A DNA stretch of 64,000 nt, taken from Avena insularis (lineage: Eukaryota; Streptophyta; Magnoliopsida; Poales; Poaceae). The stretch is taken from NCBI GenBank assembly GCA_023614405.1, contig CM042689.1, positions 304,335,132 through 304,399,131 on the forward strand. The letters run 5' to 3'. Position numbers and translations under genes: made by a program. Positions within the stretch are counted from its first letter, which is position 1. Every line of letters starts with the position of its first letter. Of this stretch, positions 12,401-22,600 are shown piece by piece. A model generated the notes under the pieces. It saw only the letters and a list, made by a program, of their open reading frames with translations, searched no databases and was not told the DNA's origin.

Positions 12401-13020
12401 CGCAGGCGGACAGCGGCGGTGACGTAGCGGCTCGGCGACAGCTCCATGGAACACAAGGAGGAGGCGGTGATAGCTGCGAGGCCTGACGGGCGAGGGTGGC
12501 CGCGGCTCGGGAACTAGGCCGAGGTGGAGGGTGGCTCGAGGCCAGGGAGATAGCTTGGCGGCGGCGAGCAGAGGGAAGGACGGCAGCGGTTGAGTGGTGG
12601 GGAGGAGGGATGAGGGTGACGTGGCGAGAGAGGATTGGGTGGGGTGAGGTGGAGAGGGTTTGGGTAGACTAGGATTGGGTAGGAATAGATTAGGGTTTGG
12701 TGAGATTGGGTTGGGCCGATCGGGGTGGTAGGCGGCCTGGCTTTTCGGGCCGGGCTGCCTCCCCCGATCAAAACAGTTTTATTTTAAAAAAATATTGTTT
12801 ATTTTAATTTTAGTAAATGATTTTGTAATTAGTTTTAGACAAACAAAATATCCGGAAACATCCGGGGGTTTAATTTGAAATAGAAGGAGGGCTAGTTTCA
12901 GAAAACAATAGTCTTTTGCAACATAGTTTCAAGTAAAAATAATATGCATGATGATGTCATGATGATGCACACAACAAAATACCAAGCGATTTTCTAGTAG
13001 TGGTGTTGCGGGTTGCCACA
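9478..13020 (-). repeat. 5' LTR of the non-autonomous element
   Basis: 3,543 bp, the sister of 5,147-8,680, with scattered substitutions and small indels by eye, for example around 9,780-9,800, 9,885-9,900 and 12,555-12,590. Its last bases are GGTTGCCACA against GGATGCCACA in the sister. The target copy ACCCC follows at 13,021. Confidence 0.9.
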
Positions 13021-13025
13021 ACCCC

Positions 13026-15034
13026 CCGTCATCGAGGAAGCCCCGGCAACCTCCGATTCTGGGATTGACGCACTCTACGCCGACTTTAGTGCAGATTTGG
13101 AGGAGATAGATTTCAGCCCGGAGGAGCTAGACTCTGCCATGCAGGAGATGGAGGAGGAGTACACGCGCGACGGACATGCCAATAACGCCGTCACGTCCCG
13201 AGAGGTGTTCTTCACCATTGGGATGGCGATGGATGAAGATCAACCCGGAAGAGCTCCGCCTATAGCATTGGACAAGGGGAAGGGACCACCTGTTGCTACC
13301 GATAATGATCGAGCAAAGGACATGCCCCCTCCGCCTAACCCAGTTCAACAACCATAGGAACTCGGCACCGGACCGAGCAACAACAACACCGCAAACACGC
13401 CGCCTCCGGCATCTACGTCTGCTGCTGCCCAAGTTACTCCAGATGATAGAGTGAGGTACGTCAATCTACTCGTGGAGCCTATGACCGTGGCTCATATTCG
13501 CAATGTAGTCCAGCTTGACGAGAAGCGCCAGCAACTGATGGAGAAAGCGCAGGCCATCACGGAGCAAGGCGCAAGGCCATCTGGAGCAGGATAGATCACC
13601 TGAAGCGGTGGACTAGGTCTATGACCTAGTGTCCAAGGCGGTGAAACAGTAGGAAAAGGCCACCTCTCAGAGGCTCGAGTCTGGCCCAGCATTTTGTCAG
13701 TCTAGCCAGCACAAGCCGCCAAGGGACAGATCTCCTCTTGATGTCGGGTCTCAGGCGGGATCATCAGAACGAAGACGAAGGGATGCGCGCAACAGGAAGG
13801 ATGCTATCCCCCTATCCTTCAACCACGGAGGTAAGGCCCAACCTCATCGCCCATTGCCACCGCCCCGCTTACCCTAACATCGCGAAGACACCAAGGCTCA
13901 CCGTCGTACAGATATGCCCCCGCCAAGGCAGAGCGGCATCATCATCCACGACAACGTGGAGCAGACCCGTCATGACGGAGAGCGCAACCATGGACACAAG
14001 AGCAGGTCGCGCCATAACCCTTCGTGTCCTACAAGCGCGAGGCATCACAGGAGGGTAACAGCAAGAAAGCTAACCCATCGCCACCTCCGCCTCCATCGCC
14101 GCCTAGCAGCCACCATGGCGAAGGAGGCCCGCGTCATTCACGCAGCGCATCCCCTGATGGCAAAAAGAAGAAAACAAGCCTGTAGCCATACGATGCACGT
14201 TCGCGCCTGGACAAGATCCACGAGGCCCGGGAAGGACCATACCTGGGACCATGTTGCTTTGGACCTGTAATACAGTCTGCAACTTACCCCAAAGGTTTCC
14301 GGATTGACAATACCATCAAGCCCTATGACGGCACCGCCAAGCCAGCTACATGGTTGCAGTACTATGGTAACACGTTAGAGATCGCCGGGGGTAACCCCAA
14401 CGTTGCTGTCAAGTACCTCCCATTGATGTTGGCGGGCATGGCCCGTCAATGGATTGATGACTTGCTGGAAAGATCCATCTGCAATTGGTTGGACATGCAA
14501 GAAGCGTTCACCAAGAACTTCGAGGGTATGTACAAGCGTCCCTGCACTGTTGGCGATCTACAGCGGTGCATTCAAGAGAAAGACGAGACATCTCACGCCT
14601 ACCTCTCCTGCTGGATGGATATGAAGAATTCCTGTGCAGGAGTGCACGCCCAGACCGCCATGGCCGCCTTCATCGATGGGTTGGAAAGGGGAACGTTGCT
14701 TTGACATAAGCTGAAGCACTTGCAGGACAATCACCAGCTAGACTTGAACCAGATGATTCAGTTGGACAGTGAGTTTGCAGTTGCCGATAACGATGCTCGT
14801 GGCTCTCTGCCGGCAACGGCCGTTCCAACTCAAGCTCGGAGGAACAGCAGCACAAAGCAGAAATCTGCACCAAAATAAAATCAAACTCCTGACATGGTCG
14901 CTATGACCTTTGCAGGACGAGGTGATGGCGGACAACATGGCCGAGGGCGGGGAGCTGGTCCTGGGCAGCAGCGATGAAGTGAAACTACCTCGGCAGCGCT
15001 CCGCGTTCCCCAAACCTACAAGGAGTACCGCGAT
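13026..15034 (+). pseudogene. Tat-like gag, second segment (degenerate)
   Basis: This continues the Tat-like element after the inserted element. An acidic N-terminal frame (about 13,030-13,357, closed by a stop) and a stop-riddled low-complexity linker lead to a capsid core at about 14,300-14,800. The core carries GTAKPATWLQYY, ARQWIDDLL, a tract like IQEKDETSHAYLSCWM, and AAFIDGLERGTLL followed at once by TGA at 14,702. Its order matches Tat gag. At least six stops break the frame, so no protein can be made. It resembles the first segment (4,785-5,040) but is clearly not identical. Confidence 0.7.
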
Positions 15035-15306
15035 ATGATATGCCTCGTACACCTCGACGCCAATGGCAAGGCCACCCACACCAGGAAGGATCACCCAGAC
15101 CACATCCCTACGGAGAACCAATACGCCATGGTCATCAACCCCCTGATTGACGGCAATGAGTTCACCAAATGTATGGTGGATAGTGGAAGCAGCATCAACA
15201 TCATGTACCTGGATACACTGCAAAATATGAACTTGACGGAGGCAAACCTAAGGCGGACCAACACCATCTTCCACGGCGTAGTTCCTGGTCGGGAGGCTCG
15301 GTCCCT
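15035..15306 (+). pseudogene. Tat-like aspartic protease fragment
   Basis: The frame reads through MVDSGSSINIMYLDTLQNM. This has the DSG(S/A) active-site loop of retroelement aspartic proteases in the form usual for Tat elements. The text just before it (MVINPLIDGNEFTKC) fits the strand ahead of the catalytic loop. At about 15,307 the sequence changes to copia RT, so the second half of the protease and all Tat RT, RNase H and integrase are missing. Confidence 0.75.
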
Positions 15307-16041
15307 GATCCTAGCGTGTTGGTTCGAAAGAATCAGGGAGATCCTAAGGATGCTAAAGATCAGCTGAGATATTCTCAGATTATTGGCTCGCTTATGTATT
15401 TAGCCAGCGCTACGAGGCCTGACATCTCCTTTGCTGTAAGCAAGTTAAGTCGATTTGTCTCAAATCCTGGAGATGTTCATTGGCAGGCCCTTGAAAGGAT
15501 TTTGCGTTATTTGAAAGGCACTGCGAGCTATGGGATTCACTACTCCGGGTATCCAAGGGTACTTGAAGGGTATAGTGACTCAAACTAGATTTCTGATGCT
15601 GATGAGACTAAGGCCACAAGTGGTTATGTGTTTACACTTGGTGGTGGCGTTGTTTCTTGGAAGTCTTGCAAGCAGACCATCTTAACGAGGTCAACTATGG
15701 AAGCAGAACTCACAGATTGAACACGAACCTTTGTTGAAGCAGAGTGGCTTTGTGAACTCTTGATGAACTTACCTGTGGTTGAAAAACCAATACCCGCAAT
15801 CCTTATGAACTGTGATAATCAAACTATGATCATAAAAATAAACAGTTCTAAGGACAATATGAAGTCATCAAGACATGTGAAGAGGAGATTGAAATCTGTC
15901 AGGAAAATGAGAAACTCCGGAGTTATTGCATTGGACTATATCCAAACATCTAAAAATCTGGCAGATCCCTTCACAAAGGGTCTATCACGTAATGTGATAG
16001 ATAATGCATCGAGGGAGATGGGTTTGAGACCCACTTTTTGA
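15307..16041 (+). pseudogene. Copia RT C-terminus and RNase H remnant
   Basis: The segment encodes RYSQIIGSLMYLASATRPDI, then SKLSRFVSNPGDVHWQALER, and RYLKGTASYGIHYSGY. This is the conserved end of Ty1/copia reverse transcriptase entering RNase H. It continues with [20 protein letters not shown], an RNase H stretch in which the usual STTEAEY block has become STMEAELTD plus a stop, then HVKRRLKSVRK and the C-terminal NLADPFTKGLS. At least two in-frame stops (about 15,585 and 15,719) kill it. The element is 5'-truncated: LTR, gag, protease, integrase and most of RT are absent. Confidence 0.85.
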
Positions 16042-16602
16042 GTTGCTCACAGTGGTAACCCGCTCTATGTGATCGGAGATCCCGTGAAGTAGAGTTGAGA
16101 GACAAGCTGTTGGTCAACTGGGAGGAGAGTATCCTTACAGCATACTACCACTCCGTATAGATGCAATACTCTCCTATTCTGCATGGCAGGTTGGTATTTA
16201 CCTTAATGTGTTCTGAGTGGCTTATTTAAGCAAAGATGTTGTCCTGCAGAACATCTTTTGAAGAACACACCTATATGAGTCTGACTGTCAAACCTCACAG
16301 TCCGTGAGAGTTGGGTGCTCTCTAATAAACTTATGAAAGGCCATCGAGTATGACGCATAAGCTCCAAACCGCGGAGAAGCTTCGTGGCAGCCCTGTAACG
16401 GTCTAGACCTTATGTGAAACTAGTGCACACCAAACTTGTAGTTCAAGGCATAGTCCACTATTCAAGTTGCAATCTAGTGTAGCATGAAGTTCTAAGTGGA
16501 AGTTCAACTTAACAGTCTCCACCTCGCACCGGTATATAAACAATGCTCTGGAACTGATTGATGTGATGTGATGATATGTGCCTATGAGAATTTGTGGGGG
16601 AT
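16042..16602 (+). other. Copia 3' untranslated region and polypurine tract
   Basis: Non-coding DNA between the RNase H remnant and the LTR. A purine tract (TTTGTGGGGGATT, about 16,590-16,602) directly precedes the LTR start TGTTGGAATTTGGG, as expected for the plus-strand primer of a plus-oriented copia element. Confidence 0.75.
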
Positions 16603-16683
16603 TGTTGGAATTTGGGTGTGGGCCTTGGCCCATAGCCTAATACAAATTCTGAAATTCTCTTGGCCCATTCATGCCTAGCAAGG
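16603..16683 (+). repeat. Copia 3' LTR, left part
   Basis: Begins TGTTGGAATTTGGGTG and is interrupted after 81 bp by the chromovirus element at 16,684. The duplicated target CAAGG occupies 16,679-16,683. The LTR resumes at 35,166. Confidence 0.8.
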
Positions 16684-19600
16684 TGTAACTACCTCGGTGA
16701 ATTACGCTCCTAGTTACAAGCCTGGATGAGCGGAAATGGTTGAAATAGTACGGTGGGGCCCAAATGCCACTCACAGGTAGACCTTTCGGCCGTCCCAACC
16801 ATTTCCAATTCATCGGGACAAGAACGGGCGGCGTAATCGGCAGGCGAAGGGATCAACTACATACACAAATGAGTATGTATGCAAGCCACCATACAATAGT
16901 ACATCAGAGCCATTCCATCTAAAAAGAAAGTAAATATAGCAACGCCATACGGCAAGATCCAAATGTCCTAGATAGATATAATAGTTTAGGATATCTCCTC
17001 ATACATCACACATCAGAGTATCAGGTGGAAGCGGCAAACAAGATCCGAGTACGGATAAGAAGCAAATCGGCATAAGATGCCCCATAAATAAACACGTCCC
17101 GCCCACAGATCTCACGGATCCCCGTTCCCGGAATCTCTACACCGAACGATCGTTGCCCACATCATCTGCCTCCTCCACCCAGTATCCATATTGTGAGTGT
17201 ACCTGTTCATCTGAATCAAATAATTTATCGTGTGAGACCCTAGGGGTACTCAGCAAGTCTTCATGCCTCTAAAGGGGACACAACCTGGGGTGACGCAATT
17301 GCAGCAAAAGATAAACCCTAACAGTTCTATAGATACTCGCTAACCACCCGCCTAACCAAAGATAGACGGATGTCCGTGAATTAATGACAACAGTTATAAC
17401 AGTAATATCCACAGATCCATCCTCCTCCTCGCCTACCAACGAGGAAGCGGACGAACAACCCCCCATTCGTTGGCAATTTTATTAACCATTCCATGAGTGT
17501 TGCACCAATTACTAGTCAGTTACTTAGTCAAATTAAAGCGGTACTTTAGTTATGCTTGTCTATGATCGAGAAACTGTGCTCCAAGTCGTCCATAACCGCG
17601 GACACGGCTTTCAGAAAGTTTTACCCTGCAGGGGTGCACAAATAGCAACACACACTCGATCAACCTCGGAAAAACCAAATCAAAACCCAACGAGGCCTTC
17701 ACGACAAAGCAATCACAGGATTCAGAAATATTTCAGGGGGCCACCCCATTGAGTACACCCGCAACGAAGTTAGCTGACTCCGAGACGGACCCAAGGTTTG
17801 GGTGGGCCGGTCAGAACGACTGGGAACCCAAAACTGGGCTTGTCGATACCGCGAAATCGTGTCCCGATCCTAAACAGTACAGGTGCTCCTCGCACAATCG
17901 TAAATAAAGCAGTAAAGCATGGCATAAGTACAGGATAGTAAATAAAACCTCAAACTAGTTTGTGGCCCCAAGAAATAAGACGGAATCAAGCTCTGGCTCA
18001 GGGGGGTCCCATAAGCCTCCCGGATGTGGATAGCGCGAATAATCAAGGAACAGGTTTCAAGTACTCGGGGTCCTACGGGACACAAGTGAGCAGGAAAAAC
18101 CAAATAGCAGATATTGCTCACCGGTGCCACTTTCATTAGTTATCCCATTACTACTCAGGTTAAGTTGTTTAGGTACCTCGTTATCCATTAGACTCTCACA
18201 TACCCTACACATGCTATTCTACGACTCGCATGGCTCAAACAACTCCTGTAGTAATGGCTCATGGGATGGAGGAACAAGCTTGGTGGAGTTTAAAAGTAAA
18301 GGCTATGCAATACTTGGGATTCAGTTTAATACAATCGTGACTCAATGATGCAGGAATAAGATAGAGGCAATAGGTACTATATGTATGCAAGCATGTGGTA
18401 GTGCTTGCCTAGCAGCTCAGAAGTAGAGAAGGATCCGGTAGTGCTCCTGGTCTCTTGATATATCCCGCCAAAGGTCTATTCGAAGAAGAACCAAACAAAC
18501 AATGGCCAACATAAATAAAGTGCACAAGCATAGGAATAAAATGCGTCAAGCAACCAATCATGCCATGATGAATGATGCACAAGTTGCATGGCAATAATGT
18601 AGCATGGCATGGGTGAGGTGTAGAATACAAGAAATAAACATTTTATTGAGTTTTGGCCCCATTTTATCCTTATATTAGTTGCCGTTTACATTATATTTAT
18701 ATGATGCATGCTGCAATTCAAAACATGGAATGCATAAACAAAAAGGTCTCGTCGAGCTGATCATTTTAGACATATCATTTGTTAAATTTGGATTTATAAA
18801 ACAAAAGTTATTAATTAATTAAGAAAAGGGGCATTTTATTGTAATTTAATTCAACTTGGAAATTAAAGTGTCCCAAATATATTTTGGATGGCATATTTGA
18901 AATCCTCGCATTTTCTGATTTGAAAACATATATTATTTGTGTTATTTGGATTTATAATTTAAAAGTTATTTCAAAAACAGAATTGAAATTTGAATTTAAT
19001 TTTAATTTGAAAAAGGTTTGAATTAAACAGAGAACAGGAATTCTTTTCTCACACAGACAGGCCTAGCCGCAGGCAATGACAAGTGGGCCTACTGCTGGCG
19101 GTTCACACGCGCGCGGAAACTCCTTTCCACCGCGGGCTTAGCTAGCCACAGAGGCTGACAAGCGGGGCCAACGGCTGCGGTCCCACCACGCGCTTGCGCG
19201 AACTGCACACAGACACGTGGGCCAGAGCGAGGACCGCGGGTTGAGGGAAAATAAAAAAAACAGGGGGTTATGTGCATAATAGCGCCCGCGGCCACTGTAC
19301 TTCTCCTTTCTCTGCTCGCGCGCGGACAGACGCGTGCGCGTCAGGGTGCAGGGCGCGGCGCGCGGGGATCGATCCCGCGACGCGGGACACGCGCGCGGTG
19401 GGCGGAACCACTGCGGTCGGGCTGGGGTGGTTGTAGGAAGGGGGTTAGGCGGCTAGATAGGGCGTGGGGTGACGCAGAAGCGTGCGGAGGTTCGCGGACA
19501 CGGCGCACCGAGGGTGCTCGACGCTTGGTCCGGCGAATACAGGAAACAACGGCGGCTGCGATGATGTCTAGGGGAAAGGGAAGCTCACCGGGAGGCTGTC

Positions 19601-22600
19601 GGTGCGGTCAGATCGTGCAGGGGCGCCGGCGATCGTCGACGAAGCAGGAGCCGAGCGATGCTAGGGTTTGCGTCGGGGCGTCGGCGTTCCTGGGCGCCTG
19701 GTCCTTCTCCTTCGCGTCTGCGGGTACAGGGGTGGTGTAACACCCTCAGAATCGGCCCTATGCAAGTTTTAGCGAAGCCCGCCAAACCCGCATAGAAACG
19801 ATTCAAAGGTGCCCACCAGGCACTTTCGTGCGGGTGGAAAACGAAGTAATAACATTACACAACAGTCCTCGATGGGACCTGAGCAGAGATATATATACAA
19901 CAGCGACTCAATGAGTCAAGAATACAGATATACAGAACAAAGATCCAAATCACCTTGAAAATGATAGAGCGTCCAGCTACGGACAAGATGCAAATGGGGC
20001 TAAGAGCCCTGAAGAATAACCGATGGCGTCCATAACCCTGCCCAGGCCAAGCCGGAAGGTAACCCTGCTAACGACGTCGAAACCTGCTAAAACAAAAGGG
20101 GTGCCGAAAAAGGGCAAAGGAAAAAGAGGCGTCGATCGAGGCCATTACAGCGAGAATAGAATTCGGCGGTCCTCGCCTACAGAGGTATGGTGGACTGCAG
20201 CGGCAGCGCGGCATGCACTAAACAACCTATAGAGACTCGATACAACTGTCGGCTATCAGAGAGGGATAAGAAAGACCTATTCGGAACCAACCTGATACTA
20301 CCACCAAACAAACCCATCCTGGTATTTCCCCCTCGAGACCAAACGAGGAAGTCAACCGAGGAACTCACACAGTTGGCAGTTTTATTTATTCAGTTATCGT
20401 TGCAGCAATTACTAGTCAAATATAGATAGTCATCCTGATAAAATAAGCAGTGGGCACTTTTATTTAACCATTCCATTGTAGTTGCAACACTTACTAGTCA
20501 GATACAATTAGCATGAGATATCCCAAAACCCAGCAGTTGTTGGTACTTTTATTTAGCCATTCCGTTGTAGTTGCAACACTTACTAGTCAGATACAATGGT
20601 CGCAAGCGTCAACCCAAACAAGCTATTGTTGGCAGTTTTATTTAGCCATTCCATTATAGTGAAGCTGATTACTAGTCATTATAAAGTCAAATTTATAGCA
20701 CTACTTTAGTTATAGTTGTCTATGATCGAGATACTGTGCTCCAAGTCGTCCATAACATGACACGGCTTTGTAAAGTTTTACCCTGTAGGGGTGCACAAAT
20801 AGCAACACACACTCGATCAACCTCGGAAAAACCAAATCAAAACCCAACGAGGCTTTCACGACAAAGCAATCACAGGATTCAGAAATATTTCAGGGGGCCA
20901 CCCCTTGGAGTACACCCGCAACGAAACTGGCCGGCTCCGAGACGGACTCAAGGTTTGTGGGGCCAGCTGTAAACGACTGGGAACCCAAAACTGGGCTTGT
21001 CGATACCGCGAAAACGGGTCACGATCCTAAACAGTACAGTGTGCTCCTCGCACAATCGTAAATAAAGCAGTAAAGCATGGCATAAGTACAGGATAGTAAA
21101 TAAAACCTCAAACTAGTTTGTGGCCCCAAGAAATAAGAATGAATCAAGCTCTGGCTCAGGGGGGTCCCATAATCCTCCCGGATGTGGATAGCGCGAATAT
21201 TCAAGGAACAGGTATCAAGTACTCGGGGTCCTACGGGACACAAGTGGACGGTTAACAACCAAATAACATCTATTGCCCACCTGTGCCTCTGCTTACCTAC
21301 TTCAATTTTAGTTATTAAACAATAATAAAAGTGAACGATAATTAAAGCCATGACCATCTCCAACATTAAACATGCGGCAATGCTCCAACAACTGTGGTAC
21401 TTGACGACACGCAACAGCACTTGAGCAAGCGACTACGACGCGCAGGTCCAACTATCTACCAAACAACAGGTAATAGGAGGTGTCCAAGGCAATATAAGGC
21501 TGCAAGGGATATCACGGGTACGAAAGCTAGAGCAACGCAACACAGATAGCAATAGATCAACAGGAGGGAATAAATACTATAAAAGTAAGATAGGTAGAAA
21601 GGGGGAGATGCTCGCCTGAAAACATTGCCGAAGGTTCAACCGAAGATCGGGTCGACACTCGCATCAACTCAACGGCCTAGTCCGTGAAGAAGCAAAAACA
21701 CTAGCACAAACACCGGATGCACTATTTAATACTACGGCAAAAGATCGGGCATGTTGCATGTATGATGTATGACATGGCAAAGGTGCGATGCAATTAGGCA
21801 AGATTAAGCGGAACCGGGGGTCCCGACAATTAAATATATGGTTCTAGTTGTTTAGATACCCCGCATTTTAATTGTTGTCTTAACAAGGCAAAACATAGTA
21901 TCGGTTCGCTACACAAATTTAAATGGGGTCAATATCAGACTAGATTTGCCCGCATATGGGCCCCATATTTAATTATATGGTGAATCGGCATAAGGCCCCC
22001 AAACCACATAAATATGCATGCAAGCATGAACGATTAAGATGCGACAGTTGATAATGTCATATCATAAAAATAGGGGTCTCGGAAGAGGTTCACACATCTG
22101 GGTTCGGGAGACCTTGGGGTTCCGGGGTTCGGGGTTCGGTCTCAGGGTTCGACGGGAATCAGGTGCGGATCAGGGCGACTGGGTCCGGGATGAAGAGCTT
22201 GGCGTTCGGCGTCCTTCGGTTTCATGTCGACGTGCTTGACGTCCAAGATGGAGAACTCGGCGTATCCGTGTTGGCGGCCTTGGCGGTTATCGGGTTCGGT
22301 CTTCGAATCCGTGAGGGAGAACTTGACGTGGCGTCGGGTTCAGGATCGGCCTTGACATCCGAGATGAAGGGCTCGTCGTCCGGGGATCCTCCGAGTCCGT
22401 GTTGACGACCTTGGGGTTCCGACTTTGGTTGCTGGCCGTGAACTTGTTCCGCGAAGGTACGGTCTTCGGGTCCGGGAGGTAGATCTTGGCGTTCCGTGAC
22501 GACGATCTTGGATCTTGTTATCCGCCTTTTGTCGGTGTTGAACTTCGCGGGCCATCGCCAATTGTTTTGTCAAGGTCGGTCTTGTCGGTGTTTGGGATTG

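Larger units (their letters stand above)
5147..13020 (-). mobile_element. Complete non-autonomous LTR retrotransposon (LARD-like) with 3.5-kb LTRs
   Basis: Two near-identical LTRs (5,147-8,680 and 9,478-13,020) begin TGTAACACCCTCAGAAT and end GCCACA on the plus strand. They flank only 797 bp of internal DNA. A 5-bp target duplication ACCCC lies on both sides (5,142-5,146 and 13,021-13,025), inside a Tat gag region. A tRNA-Met-type primer site, read on the minus strand, abuts the right LTR, so the element is minus-oriented. No gag or pol is present. Leader and 3' edge resemble the coding chromovirus at 16,684-35,160. LTR similarity suggests a fairly recent insertion. Confidence 0.9.
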
